In this document: in pieces, positions 31,170 through 40,731 of the stretch
Numbering within the stretch: position 1 is the stretch's first letter
Layout: each line of letters begins with the position of its first letter
Assembly: GCF_009906955.1 (NCBI RefSeq)
Contig: NZ_CP047656.1
Span: 62,001-126,000, forward strand
From: Paraglaciecola mesophila
GTDB lineage: Bacteria; Pseudomonadota; Gammaproteobacteria; Enterobacterales; Alteromonadaceae
Direction of reading: 5' to 3'
DNA length: 64,000 nt
Position numbers and translations under genes: made by a program
Notes under the pieces: generated by a model
The model's database searches: none
Told to the model about the DNA's origin: nothing
What the model saw: only the letters and a program-made list of their open reading frames with translations

Positions 31170-31510
31170 CTAACCAAGCGAGCTTTAAACGCGATGGTGT
31201 TCAAGATTACGTGACTGTACGTGCCACTGCGATCATTATGACTGTGTTTAGTCTATACATGGCGTGGTTTTTCCTTAGCACTGAGACTGTGACCTACGAA
31301 ATTTGGCGTGGCTTATTTTCGTCATTAGGCATGAAGGTTTTCACGTTTGCAGCGTTAGTATCTGTCATGTTGCATATTAGAATCGGTTTTTGGCAAGTGC
31401 TAACTGATTACGTTAAATCAACAGGCCTTCGTGCTGTTGTACAATTTTTTATTAACCTAGTGGCGTTTGTATACGTTGCTGTAGGTTTGTTTGTTTTGTG
31501 GGGTCTATAA
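31163..31510 (+). CDS. sdhD: succinate dehydrogenase membrane anchor subunit
   Basis: 115 residues from the ATG at 31163, which overlaps the end of sdhC by 7 bp and has AGGAG 7 bp upstream. Three membrane spans; the motif HIRIGFWQVLTDYVK near the end of the second span carries the haem-side His and the Asp-Tyr pair of the ubiquinone site known in E. coli SdhD. sdhA starts directly after its stop. Confidence 0.95.
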   Translation: MLTNQASFKRDGVQDYVTVRATAIIMTVFSLYMAWFFLSTETVTYEIWRGLFSSLGMKVFTFAALVSVMLHIRIGFWQVLTDYVKSTGLRAVVQFFINLVAFVYVAVGLFVLWGL

Positions 31511-33280
31511 ATGAGTATTCCAGTTCACGAGTTTGATGCGGTCGTTATTGGTGCCGGCGGCGCTGGCATGCGTGCAGCATTGCAAATTTCTGAGTCAGGT
31601 AAATCTTGTGCGTTATTGTCTAAAGTTTTCCCAACGCGCTCACATACAGTATCTGCTCAAGGTGGTATTACGGTAGCGCTGGGTAACTCCCACGAAGATA
31701 ACTGGGAATGGCACATGTATGACACCGTTAAAGGGTCAGACTATATTGGCGACCAAGACGCCATTGAGTACATGTGTAAAACAGGCCCTGAAGCGATTAT
31801 TGAAATGGAGAACATGGGCTTACCCTTCTCTCGTTTTGAAAATGGTAAAATCTACCAACGTCCGTTCGGTGGCCAATCACAAAACTTTGGTGGTGAGCAA
31901 GGCGCTCGTACCGCTGCAGCGGCTGACCGTACTGGTCACGCGCTATTACATTTGTTGTATCAACAAAACGTAAAAAATAAAACCAAAGTGTTTAGCGAAT
32001 GGTATGCACTTGATTTAGTTAAAAACCAAGACGGTGACGTGGTTGGTTGTACCGCAATTGATATTGAAAGCGGTGAAGTCGTTTTCTTCAAATCTAAAGC
32101 GGTTGTGTTAGCAACAGGTGGAGCGGGGCGTATTTTCGCATCTACCACGAATGCGCACATTAATACTGGTGACGGCGTTGGGATGGCTATTCGCGCTGGC
32201 GTTCCTATGCAAGACATGGAAATGTGGCAGTTCCACCCAACTGGGATTGCTGGAGCCGGTACTTTGGTAACCGAAGGCTGTCGTGGTGAAGGTGGTTATC
32301 TTCTTAATAAAGACGGTGAACGCTTTATGGAACGTTATGCGCCAAATGCGAAAGATTTGGCAGGGCGTGACGTTGTAGCACGTTCTATGATGACGGAAAT
32401 TCGTGAAGGTCGTGGTTGTGAAGGCCCTTGGGGTACGCATATTAAACTTAAGCTAGACCATTTAGGCAAGGACGTTCTTGAGTCACGTTTGCCTGGTATT
32501 CTTGAGCTATCTCGTACTTTTGCACACGTTGACCCAGTAAAAGAACCGATTCCGGTTATTCCTACTTGTCATTATATGATGGGTGGTATTCCAACTAATG
32601 TAGATGGTCAAGCGATTAGCATCGATGCACAAGGTAATGAAAAACCTATTAAAGGCTTATTTGCTTGTGGTGAAATTGCCTGTGTATCTGTACATGGTGC
32701 TAACCGTTTAGGCGGTAACTCATTACTAGATTTAGTGGTGTTTGGCCGTGCAACAGGTTTACACCTTGGCGAAGCAATTGATGGCATTGATGCTCGTGAA
32801 GCGTCAAGTGATGACGTTGATGCGGCTATGTCACGCTTTAACCGCTGGGAAAATTCCGAAGCGGGTAAAGGCGAAGATCCTGTACAAATCAAGAAAGACC
32901 TACAAAAATGCATGCAGCTTAACTTCTCAGTATTCCGTGAAGGTGATGCGATGGCTGAAGGTCTTAAAGAGCTGGGTGAAATTCGTGAACGTCTTAAATC
33001 AGCCCGTTTGGACGACAAGAGCAGTGATTTCAACACCGCGCGTATTGAGTGTCTTGAGTTAGACAACCTAATGGAAACAGCTTATAGCACAGCCGTAGCG
33101 GCTAACTTCCGTACTGAGAGCCGTGGTGCGCACAGTCGCTTCGATTTCCCTGACCGCGATGACGATAATTGGTTATGTCACTCTATTTACTTGCCTGAAG
33201 GGGACAAGATGTTGAAACGTGATGTAAACATGACACCTAAACTACGTGAAGCTTTCCCTCCGAAAGCTAGAACTTACTAA
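31511..33280 (+). CDS. sdhA: succinate dehydrogenase flavoprotein subunit
   Basis: 589 residues (E. coli 588). FAD-binding [14 protein letters not shown] at 11-24, the covalent FAD attachment His45 in [10 protein letters not shown], and the catalytic region [21 protein letters not shown] and [11 protein letters not shown] are intact. It oxidises succinate to fumarate and feeds electrons to SdhB. ATG immediately follows the sdhD stop, so translation is probably coupled. Confidence 0.98.
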   Translation: MSIPVHEFDAVVIGAGGAGMRAALQISESGKSCALLSKVFPTRSHTVSAQGGITVALGNSHEDNWEWHMYDTVKGSDYIGDQDAIEYMCKTGPEAIIEMENMGLPFSRFENGKIYQRPFGGQSQNFGGEQGARTAAAADRTGHALLHLLYQQNVKNKTKVFSEWYALDLVKNQDGDVVGCTAIDIESGEVVFFKSKAVVLATGGAGRIFASTTNAHINTGDGVGMAIRAGVPMQDMEMWQFHPTGIAGAGTLVTEGCRGEGGYLLNKDGERFMERYAPNAKDLAGRDVVARSMMTEIREGRGCEGPWGTHIKLKLDHLGKDVLESRLPGILELSRTFAHVDPVKEPIPVIPTCHYMMGGIPTNVDGQAISIDAQGNEKPIKGLFACGEIACVSVHGANRLGGNSLLDLVVFGRATGLHLGEAIDGIDAREASSDDVDAAMSRFNRWENSEAGKGEDPVQIKKDLQKCMQLNFSVFREGDAMAEGLKELGEIRERLKSARLDDKSSDFNTARIECLELDNLMETAYSTAVAANFRTESRGAHSRFDFPDRDDDNWLCHSIYLPEGDKMLKRDVNMTPKLREAFPPKARTY

Positions 33281-33294
33281 GAGGAGTTGACGAT

Positions 33295-34005
33295 ATGCAA
33301 TTAACATTTTCTGTTTATCGCTATAATCCAGATGTAGACAATGCTCCTCGTATGCAAGACTACAAGCTAGAGGTTGAAGAAGGCCAAGACATGATGGTGC
33401 TTGATGCACTTATCGCGTTGAAAGAACAAGATCCGACTTTGTCATTCCGCCGCTCGTGCCGTGAAGGTGTGTGTGGTTCTGACGGGGTTAATATGAACGG
33501 TAAAAATGGTTTGGCGTGCATTACGCCTTTGTCTGCCCTTGGCAACAAAAAAATCGTTATTCGTCCATTACCAGGCTTACCTGTCGTGCGTGATTTAGTG
33601 GTTGATATGACACAGTTCTACACGCAATATGAGAAAATTAAGCCTTTCTTGATCAATGACAACAATCAGCCTCCTGCGCGTGAGTTTTTACAATCGCCTG
33701 AAGAGCGTGAAAAGCTAGACGGTTTATACGAGTGTATTTTATGTGCTTGTTGTTCAACGTCTTGCCCTTCGTTCTGGTGGAACCCTGATAAATTTATCGG
33801 CCCAGCGGGTTTGCTACATGCATATCGCTTCTTGGCTGATAGTCGAGATACCGCAACAGAGCAACGTTTAGGTGATCTTGATGATGCGTTTAGTGTGTTC
33901 CGTTGTCACGGGATCATGAACTGCGTTAGCGTATGTCCGAAAGGACTTAACCCCACTAAAGCAATCGGACATATCAAGTCCATGTTATTGCAGCGGGCTG
34001 TTTAG
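33295..34005 (+). CDS. sdhB: succinate dehydrogenase iron-sulfur subunit
   Basis: 236 residues (E. coli 238). The [2Fe-2S] ligands are in SCREGVCGSDG. The [4Fe-4S] and [3Fe-4S] ligands are in CILCACCSTSCPSFWW and CHGIMNCVSVCPKG. It relays electrons from the FAD of SdhA to haem and quinone. ATG with GAGGAG upstream, 14 bp after sdhA. Confidence 0.97.
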   Translation: MQLTFSVYRYNPDVDNAPRMQDYKLEVEEGQDMMVLDALIALKEQDPTLSFRRSCREGVCGSDGVNMNGKNGLACITPLSALGNKKIVIRPLPGLPVVRDLVVDMTQFYTQYEKIKPFLINDNNQPPAREFLQSPEEREKLDGLYECILCACCSTSCPSFWWNPDKFIGPAGLLHAYRFLADSRDTATEQRLGDLDDAFSVFRCHGIMNCVSVCPKGLNPTKAIGHIKSMLLQRAV

Positions 34006-34050
34006 TTTTTAATTCTGTAAGTTAACGCTACAGAATGATAATGTCTAAAT

Positions 34051-34080
34051 AGCCATCCCGAACAGGGTGGCTATTTTTTT
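34051..34080 (+). terminator. rho-independent terminator after sdhB
   Basis: AGCCATCC (34051-34058) pairs with GGGTGGCT (8 bp with one G-U) around a short loop, followed by ATTTTTTT. It separates sdhCDAB from sucAB, which are often read through in E. coli. Confidence 0.75.
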
Positions 34081-34145
34081 AGTTTACAAACCGTAATTTA
34101 AGGTAAGCATCCGCAAACCTTTAAAAAGTCGTGTGCAGTAGCACA

Positions 34146-34151
34146 TATAAT
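34146..34151 (+). promoter_or_regulatory. candidate -10 element of a sucA promoter
   Basis: Perfect TATAAT, 31 bp before the sucA ATG at 34183, downstream of the sdhB terminator. No good -35 lies at 16-18 bp, so it may need an activator. It also makes the open GTG codon at 34153 an unlikely start. Confidence 0.35.
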
Positions 34152-34182
34152 TGTGAGTCTTAAAAAAATTCAAGGGACAACA

Positions 34183-37005
34183 ATGCAACAAAGCGTGATG
34201 AAAGCATGGTGGGATTCTTCTCACATGGCTGGTGGCAACGCTGCTTATGTAGAAGAACTATACGAAGCATATCTTGAAGACGCGAAAAGCGTATCTGATG
34301 AATGGCGTGCTATTTTCGACAAATTACCCAAGGTGGAAGGCGCTGAGCTTGAAATTAAGCACAGTGAAATTCGAAACCAATTTCGAGCATTAGCTGCATT
34401 AGGTCCTGTTGCTCGAGCAGGAAACGTATCAAGTGGTACTTCTAATGCTAGCGATGAAAAGCAGGTAAAAGTGTTACAGCTTATTAATGCTTATCGTTTC
34501 CGCGGTCACCAACACGCCAATCTTGATCCTCTCGAACTTTGGAAACAACCCAGAGTACGTGATCTAGAATTGTCTCATCACTCGTTGTCAGAACAAGATT
34601 TCGATACAGTATTTAATGTTGGTTCTTACGCCATAGGGCAAGACAGCATGAAGTTAGGTGATTTATTCAAATCACTTAATCGTACTTACTGTGGCTCAAT
34701 CGGCACTGAGTACATGCACATCACTGACACAGAACAAAAGCGCTGGTTGCAAGACCGAATTGAGTCTGTACAGGCAAAGCCCGAAATACCGCGTGATGAA
34801 AAGGTGTCGATACTTAAAGGTCTGATTTCAGCCGATGGTATGGAGAAGTACCTAGGGGCTAAATTCCCAGGCGCTAAGCGTTTCTCTCTTGAAGGCGGCG
34901 ATGCTCTTGTTCCTATGCTTAAAGGCTTGATTAGTCATGCAGGCGAGTGTGGAACGAAAGAAGTGGTTGTTGGTATGGCTCACCGAGGACGTATTAACGT
35001 TTTGGTAAACGTACTAGGCAAAAACCCCTCAGTTTTATTTGATGAATTTTCAGGTAAACATGACAATACGCTAGGCGCTGGCGATGTAAAATATCATGCG
35101 GGTTATTCGTCTGATTTCGCTACCCCAGGTGGTAACGTGCATTTAGCCTTAGCCTTTAACCCTTCACACCTTGAAATTGTGAACCCTGTTGTTATCGGCT
35201 CAGTACGCGCACGTCTAGATCGCAGAAATTGCGATGACGGTTCGGTCGTATTGCCTATCACCATTCATGGTGACTCAGCTATTGCTGGGCAAGGTGTCGT
35301 ACAAGAGACATTTAACATGTCTCAGACCCGTGGCTTTAAAGTTGGCGGTACGGTACGTATCGTAATCAACAACCAAGTGGGTTTCACTACGTCAAATACT
35401 GAAGATACTCGTTCTACTCAGTACTGTACTGATATCGCGAAAATGGTCCAAGCGCCTATTTTCCACGTGAACTCAGATGATCCAGAAGCGGTTATGTTCG
35501 TCACAAAACTGGCGCTTGATTATCGCAACAAATTTAAACGCGATGTGGTGATTGATTTAGTTTGTTACCGTCGTCACGGTCACAATGAAGCTGATGAGCC
35601 AAGTGCGACTCAGCCATTGATGTACAAAAAGATTAAAAAGCATCCTGTGCCGCGTCAATTATATGCGGACCAACTGCTAGCTGAAGGCTCAATTGAGTCT
35701 CACGAAATCGACAAGCTTGTCTCAGATTATCGTGCAGCCCTTGATCACGGTGCGTGTGTGGTAGAAGAGTGGCGCCCGATGACTGAGCATTCAGTGGATT
35801 GGACCCCGTATCTAGGTCACGACTGGACTGCGCCGTATGATGGGCAAATCAGCGTCGAAAAATTGAAAGACTTAGGGGAAAAGCTATGTAGCTACCCAGA
35901 AGATCACAAATTACAATCTCGCGTTGCTAAGCTCTATCAAGATCGCCGGGCAATGGTGGCAGGCGAGAAGCCGCTTGATTGGGGGATGGCTGAAAACTTA
36001 GCCTATGCATCTATTGTTGACGCTGGCTCTAACATTCGTATGACCGGTCAAGATTCAGGCCGCGGAACCTTCTTCCATCGTCATGCTGTTCTGCATGGGC
36101 AAAATAGTGGTGAAGCGTATATGCCGTTAGCGCATCTACACGAAAATCAAGGCACTATGGAAATCTATGATTCCGTATTGTCAGAAGCGGCTGTACTGGC
36201 ATTTGAATTTGGCTACGCCACCGCTGAGCCTGGTACGTTGACTATTTGGGAAGCGCAGTTTGGTGACTTTGCTAACGGTGCTCAAGTAGTGATTGACCAA
36301 TTCCTTAGCTCAGGTGAAGCAAAGTGGGGTCGCCTATGTGGTCTTACTATGTTGTTACCACACGGTTATGAAGGACAAGGTCCTGAACACAGTTCAGCGC
36401 GCTTAGAGCGTTTCTTGCAAATGTGTGCCGATCACAACTGGCAAGTATGTGTACCATCAACACCTGCTCAAGTATTTAATATGCTTCGTCGTCAGGCTAT
36501 TCGCCCTATGCGTAAGCCTCTGATTGTCATGTCACCTAAATCATTGCTTCGTCATCCATTGGCTGTGTCTTCACTTGAAGAACTCTCTAGTGGTGTTTTT
36601 AAGAACGTGATTGATGAAATCGACGAAATCGATGCAGCTAAAGTCAAACGTGTCGTGATGTGTTCAGGCAAAGTGTATTATGACTTGCTCGATCAACGTC
36701 GTAAGAGTGAGCAGGATGATATTGCCATTATTCGTATTGAGCAGTTGTATCCGTTCCCACACACTGAAATAGAACCTATCGTTAATAAGTTTAAACATGT
36801 TACGGATTGGGTTTGGTGTCAAGAAGAGCCACAGAATCAAGGGGCTTGGTATTGTAGCCAGCACCACTTCTGGTCAGCGATTCCCGATGGTGCCAAGCTA
36901 AGCTATGCGGGACGCAGTGCATCTGCATCACCTGCTGTAGGATATATCTCTGTTCACAACCAACAGCAAAAAGACTTGGTTGATGATGCATTAACAATTA
37001 AATAA
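34183..37005 (+). CDS. sucA: 2-oxoglutarate dehydrogenase E1 component
   Basis: 940 residues from the ATG at 34183 (AAGGG site 7-8 bp upstream; E. coli SucA is 933). MQQSVMKAWWDSSHMAGGNA is the usual N-terminus. The thiamine diphosphate domain includes GMAHRGRINVLVNV, HGDSAIAGQGVVQE and IVINNQVGFTTS. The C-terminal half has EAQFGDFANGAQVV and LLPHGYEGQGPEHSSAR. It decarboxylates 2-oxoglutarate and transfers the succinyl group to the lipoyl arms of SucB. sucB follows after 9 bp. Confidence 0.97.
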   Translation: MQQSVMKAWWDSSHMAGGNAAYVEELYEAYLEDAKSVSDEWRAIFDKLPKVEGAELEIKHSEIRNQFRALAALGPVARAGNVSSGTSNASDEKQVKVLQLINAYRFRGHQHANLDPLELWKQPRVRDLELSHHSLSEQDFDTVFNVGSYAIGQDSMKLGDLFKSLNRTYCGSIGTEYMHITDTEQKRWLQDRIESVQAKPEIPRDEKVSILKGLISADGMEKYLGAKFPGAKRFSLEGGDALVPMLKGLISHAGECGTKEVVVGMAHRGRINVLVNVLGKNPSVLFDEFSGKHDNTLGAGDVKYHAGYSSDFATPGGNVHLALAFNPSHLEIVNPVVIGSVRARLDRRNCDDGSVVLPITIHGDSAIAGQGVVQETFNMSQTRGFKVGGTVRIVINNQVGFTTSNTEDTRSTQYCTDIAKMVQAPIFHVNSDDPEAVMFVTKLALDYRNKFKRDVVIDLVCYRRHGHNEADEPSATQPLMYKKIKKHPVPRQLYADQLLAEGSIESHEIDKLVSDYRAALDHGACVVEEWRPMTEHSVDWTPYLGHDWTAPYDGQISVEKLKDLGEKLCSYPEDHKLQSRVAKLYQDRRAMVAGEKPLDWGMAENLAYASIVDAGSNIRMTGQDSGRGTFFHRHAVLHGQNSGEAYMPLAHLHENQGTMEIYDSVLSEAAVLAFEFGYATAEPGTLTIWEAQFGDFANGAQVVIDQFLSSGEAKWGRLCGLTMLLPHGYEGQGPEHSSARLERFLQMCADHNWQVCVPSTPAQVFNMLRRQAIRPMRKPLIVMSPKSLLRHPLAVSSLEELSSGVFKNVIDEIDEIDAAKVKRVVMCSGKVYYDLLDQRRKSEQDDIAIIRIEQLYPFPHTEIEPIVNKFKHVTDWVWCQEEPQNQGAWYCSQHHFWSAIPDGAKLSYAGRSASASPAVGYISVHNQQQKDLVDDALTIK

Positions 37006-37014
37006 GGATCCAGT

Positions 37015-38505
37015 ATGTCAATAGATATTAAAGTACCGGTATTGCCAGAATCTGTGGCCGATGCATCCATTGCCACGTGGCACGTGAAAGTTGGTGAACA
37101 GGTGACTCGCGATCAAAACTTGGTCGATATTGAAACCGATAAAGTGGTACTTGAAGTGGTTGCTCCAGCAGATGGCGTATTAAGCGACATTCTGGATGAA
37201 GAAGGTGCGACCGTATTAGGCGAGCAAGTGATTGCTAAATTTGAAGAAGGGGCGGGTGCACAAAAAGCGCAAGAGCAAAGTGCACCAGCTACAGAGAAAA
37301 CATCCAGTAATAAAGGTGAGTCAGTGGAGATTAAAGTACCTGTGCTGCCCGAATCAGTGGCAGATGCAACCGTGGCAACATGGCATGTTCAACCAGGCGA
37401 AGCCGTTTCGCGTGATCAAAACTTGGTTGATATTGAAACCGATAAAGTGGTGCTAGAAGTGGTTGCGCCCGCCGATGGCACCTTGAGCGAAATTCTTGCT
37501 CAAGAAGGCGAAACGGTTATGGGTGAGCAAGTTATCGCTAACTTCTCAGCTGGTGCAGCACCTGCCAAAGCAGATGCACCTGCACAGGCGAGCAGTGATG
37601 ATGATAGCAGCGAAGCTGAAAACGATGCGCTTAGTCCTTCTGTACGTCGTTTACTTGCTGAAAAGGGCATTGATGCAGCCAACATTAAAGGCACAGGCAA
37701 AGGTGGTCGCATTACTAAAGAAGACGTTGAAAAGTCTCTTTCTGCGCCAAGTAAAGCCGCGGCACCAGCAAAAGACGCACCTGCTGCTCCTTCATTAGCG
37801 GGTGAACGAAGCGAAAAACGTGTGCCTATGACACGTTTGCGTAAGACCATTGCAAGTCGCTTACTTGAAGCGAAGAATTCAACGGCAATGCTAACCACTT
37901 TCAACGAAGTGAACATGAAGCCTATCATGGACCTTCGTAAACAATACCAAGAGTCGTTCGAGAAGCGTCATGGTATTCGTCTAGGTTTCATGTCGTTCTA
38001 CGTCAAAGCCGTAACCGAAGCGCTTAAGCGTTTCCCTGAGGTGAATGCATCTCTTGACGGTGATGATATTTGCTACCACAACTACTTCGATGTATCGATT
38101 GCGGTTTCTACTCCTCGTGGTCTTGTTACCCCTGTATTGCGTGATTGCGATACCTTGGGAATGGCTGGCATTGAAGGCGGCATTAAAGAGCTTGCACTTA
38201 AAGGCCGTGACGGTAAATTGTCAATGGCGGACATGCAAGGTGGTAACTTTACCATCACTAACGGTGGTGTATTTGGTTCATTGCTTTCAACGCCAATTAT
38301 CAACCCACCACAGAGTGCTATCTTGGGAATGCATAAAATCCAAGATCGTCCTATGGCGGTTAATGGCAAAGTGGAAATTTTGCCTATGATGTATTTAGCA
38401 CTTTCTTATGATCATAGAATCATCGATGGTAAAGAGTCGGTTGGTTTCTTGGTTACGATCAAAGAAATGCTAGAAGATCCAACGCGTCTGCTACTGGATG
38501 TTTAA
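37015..38505 (+). CDS. sucB: 2-oxoglutarate dehydrogenase E2 (succinyltransferase) with two lipoyl domains
   Basis: 496 residues, about 90 longer than E. coli SucB (405) because the lipoyl domain is doubled. Domain 1 (2-76) and domain 2 (103-177) are nearly identical, with lipoyl lysines K43 and K144 in [16 protein letters not shown], 101 residues apart. Each is followed by an Ala/Glu/Lys-rich linker. The E3-binding domain is at about 206-241 ([14 protein letters not shown]), and the acyltransferase domain at about 265-496 with SYDHRIIDG (His467, Asp471). It passes succinyl groups from E1 to CoA. No lpd (E3) gene is in this operon; E3 is presumably shared with pyruvate dehydrogenase elsewhere. 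Confidence 0.96.
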   Translation: MSIDIKVPVLPESVADASIATWHVKVGEQVTRDQNLVDIETDKVVLEVVAPADGVLSDILDEEGATVLGEQVIAKFEEGAGAQKAQEQSAPATEKTSSNKGESVEIKVPVLPESVADATVATWHVQPGEAVSRDQNLVDIETDKVVLEVVAPADGTLSEILAQEGETVMGEQVIANFSAGAAPAKADAPAQASSDDDSSEAENDALSPSVRRLLAEKGIDAANIKGTGKGGRITKEDVEKSLSAPSKAAAPAKDAPAAPSLAGERSEKRVPMTRLRKTIASRLLEAKNSTAMLTTFNEVNMKPIMDLRKQYQESFEKRHGIRLGFMSFYVKAVTEALKRFPEVNASLDGDDICYHNYFDVSIAVSTPRGLVTPVLRDCDTLGMAGIEGGIKELALKGRDGKLSMADMQGGNFTITNGGVFGSLLSTPIINPPQSAILGMHKIQDRPMAVNGKVEILPMMYLALSYDHRIIDGKESVGFLVTIKEMLEDPTRLLLDV

Positions 38506-38559
38506 TCGGATCTAAGCGGGTAGGTCATTGATTTACCCGTTTCTTGCCGTTGTTGTTTC

Positions 38560-38565
38560 TATAAT
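38560..38565 (+). promoter_or_regulatory. candidate -10 element upstream of sucC
   Basis: Perfect TATAAT, 63 bp before the sucC ATG and 17 bp before the hairpin at 38583. No good -35 at standard spacing, so support is limited. Confidence 0.3.
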
Positions 38566-38582
38566 ATCGGCTAACAAAATCA

Positions 38583-38604
38583 AGCTGCCAAGCGCGGCTT
38601 TTTT
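38583..38604 (+). terminator. terminator-like hairpin in the sucB-sucC gap
   Basis: AGCTGC (38583-38588) pairs with GCGGCT (38594-38599), six pairs with one G-U, 5-nt loop, followed by T5. It ends 24 bp before the sucC start. It looks like an intrinsic terminator that would limit read-through from sucAB into sucCD, or a leader structure of a sucC transcript. Confidence 0.55.
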
Positions 38605-38628
38605 CTTAAACAAAACGGATAGAAAACC

Positions 38629-39798
38629 ATGAATTTGCATGAATATCAGGGTAAACAATTATTCGCTGAATACGGTTTACCTGTATCTGAAGGATATGCT
38701 GCGGAAACTCCGCAGGCTGCAGTTGAAGCAGCAGATCGTATTGGCGGTACTGAATGGGTTGTGAAATGTCAGGTTCACGCTGGTGGTCGCGGTAAAGCAG
38801 GCGGTGTTAAGCTTGTTAAGAACAAAGATGACATCAAGGCATTTGCACAAAAGTGGCTTGGTCAAAACTTAGTGACTTATCAGACAGATGAAGCTGGGCA
38901 ACCAGTAAGCAAAATCTTGGTTGAAAGCTGTACAGATATTGCTCAAGAATTGTACCTAGGTGCAGTTGTTGATCGTGCTTCTCGTCGCGTTGTTTTCATG
39001 GCATCTACCGAAGGTGGTGTTGAAATTGAAACCGTTGCAGAAGAGACACCTGAAAAAATTCTTAAGGCTGAGATCGACCCGCTAGTCGGTGCTCAACCTT
39101 ACCAAGCACGTGAAATCGCGTTCAAGCTTGGCCTTAAAGGCGTTCAAATCAAACAGTTCACGCAAATCTTCATGGGTTTGGCGAAATTGTTCGAAGAAAA
39201 AGACATTGCACTTATCGAAGTTAACCCGCTTGTTATTAAAGATGACGGTAACCTTCATTGTCTTGATGCTAAAGTCGCCATGGACAGCAACGCTGCCTAC
39301 CGTCAGCCTAAGCTTCAAGAAATGCACGATCCTTCACAGGAAGATGCACGTGAAGCGCAAGCAGCTAAGTGGGAACTTAACTACGTAGCACTTGATGGCA
39401 ACATCGGTTGTATGGTTAACGGTGCAGGCCTAGCGATGGGTACTATGGATATCGTTAATTTGCACGGTGGCTCACCCGCTAACTTCCTAGACGTAGGTGG
39501 CGGTGCAACTAAAGAGCGTGTTGCTGAAGCATTCAAAATTATCCTTTCTGACTCAAATGTTGCCGCTGTGTTGGTAAACATTTTTGGTGGTATCGTACGT
39601 TGTGACATGATCGCTGAAGGTATTATCGGTGCGGTTAAAGAAGTCGGTGTAACTATCCCTGTTGTTGTACGTTTAGAAGGTACCAACGCAGAGCTTGGCC
39701 GTGAAGTATTGGCTAACTCAGGTTTAGATATCATCGCTGCTTCTAGTTTAACGGATGCTGCAAAACAAGTTGTTAAAGCTGCCGGAGGTGCTGCATGA
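38629..39798 (+). CDS. sucC: succinyl-CoA synthetase beta subunit
   Basis: 389 residues (E. coli 388). The ATP-grasp domain begins [18 protein letters not shown] and includes [17 protein letters not shown]. The C-terminal ligase domain has [16 protein letters not shown] and [10 protein letters not shown]. With SucD it converts succinyl-CoA, ADP/GDP and phosphate to succinate, CoA and NTP. Its stop overlaps the sucD start (ATGA), a coupled pair. Confidence 0.98.
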   Translation: MNLHEYQGKQLFAEYGLPVSEGYAAETPQAAVEAADRIGGTEWVVKCQVHAGGRGKAGGVKLVKNKDDIKAFAQKWLGQNLVTYQTDEAGQPVSKILVESCTDIAQELYLGAVVDRASRRVVFMASTEGGVEIETVAEETPEKILKAEIDPLVGAQPYQAREIAFKLGLKGVQIKQFTQIFMGLAKLFEEKDIALIEVNPLVIKDDGNLHCLDAKVAMDSNAAYRQPKLQEMHDPSQEDAREAQAAKWELNYVALDGNIGCMVNGAGLAMGTMDIVNLHGGSPANFLDVGGGATKERVAEAFKIILSDSNVAAVLVNIFGGIVRCDMIAEGIIGAVKEVGVTIPVVVRLEGTNAELGREVLANSGLDIIAASSLTDAAKQVVKAAGGAA

Positions 39799-40667
39799 GC
39801 GTACTAATCGACAAAAACACCAAGGTAATCTGTCAAGGTTTCACTGGTGGACAAGGTACTTTCCACTCAGAACAAGCTATCGAATACGGTACGCAAATGG
39901 TTGGTGGTGTTACGCCTGGTAAAGGCGGTACCACTCATCTTGGTTTGCCCGTTTTCAATACAGTTCGTGAAGCGGTGCAAGAAACTGGCGCTACTGCGAC
40001 AGTTATCTATGTGCCTGCACCTTTCTGTAAAGACTCTATCGTTGAAGCAGCTGATGCTGGTATTGAATTGATCGTTTGTATCACTGAAGGTATTCCTACG
40101 CTAGATATGCTTTACGTTAAAGAATACGTAAATCGTAAAGGCGTGCGTATGATTGGTCCTAACTGCCCAGGTGTTATCACCCCAGGCGAATGTAAGATTG
40201 GTATCATGCCAGGTCACATTCATAAGCCAGGTAAAGTGGGTATCGTATCTCGTTCGGGTACTTTGACCTATGAAGCGGTTAAGCAAACGACTGACGAAGG
40301 TTTCGGCCAGTCTACTTGTGTTGGCATCGGTGGTGACCCTATCCCAGGCTCTAACTTCATCGACATCCTACAGATGTTCCAAGACGATCCTAAGACTGAA
40401 GCAATCGTAATGATTGGTGAAATCGGTGGAACGGCTGAAGAAGAAGCTGCGGCTTTCATCAAAGCTAACATCACTAAACCTGTTGTTTCTTACATTGCTG
40501 GTGTAACTGCACCTGCTGGTAAGCGCATGGGTCATGCTGGTGCGATTATCTCTGGTGGTAAAGGTACTGCTGACGATAAGTTTAAAGCACTTGAAGATGC
40601 AGGCGTTAAGACTGTTCGTTCATTGGCTGAAATTGGTCAAGGTCTTCGTGAAATTACCGGTTGGTAA
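39795..40667 (+). CDS. sucD: succinyl-CoA synthetase alpha subunit
   Basis: 290 residues (E. coli 289). The CoA-binding N-terminal domain has [28 protein letters not shown] follows, and the active-site His lies in the [19 protein letters not shown] segment, where it is transiently phosphorylated. Overlaps sucC by 4 bp and is followed by a strong terminator that ends the TCA block. Confidence 0.98.
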   Translation: MSVLIDKNTKVICQGFTGGQGTFHSEQAIEYGTQMVGGVTPGKGGTTHLGLPVFNTVREAVQETGATATVIYVPAPFCKDSIVEAADAGIELIVCITEGIPTLDMLYVKEYVNRKGVRMIGPNCPGVITPGECKIGIMPGHIHKPGKVGIVSRSGTLTYEAVKQTTDEGFGQSTCVGIGGDPIPGSNFIDILQMFQDDPKTEAIVMIGEIGGTAEEEAAAFIKANITKPVVSYIAGVTAPAGKRMGHAGAIISGGKGTADDKFKALEDAGVKTVRSLAEIGQGLREITGW

Positions 40668-40684
40668 GTTCGCTTAGTACTGAT

Positions 40685-40713
40685 AAAAACCCGCTCTTGT
40701 AGCGGGTTTTTTT
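40685..40713 (+). terminator. rho-independent terminator after sucD
   Basis: Perfect 10-bp stem AAAACCCGCT / AGCGGGTTTT with loop CTTGT, T-run of seven. It closes the suc transcript; the convergent peptidase gene ends at 40732. Confidence 0.9.
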
Positions 40714-40731
40714 ATGGGCTAACTAAATAAT

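Noticed and set aside
37015..38505. Two lipoyl domains as a sign that the gene is pyruvate dehydrogenase E2
   Set aside because: Position after sucA, and the SucB-like acyltransferase and E3-binding domains, identify it as SucB.
36998..38628. Missing lpd (E3) gene as a defect of the oxoglutarate complex
   Set aside because: E3 is commonly shared and encoded with pyruvate dehydrogenase elsewhere, so absence here is normal.
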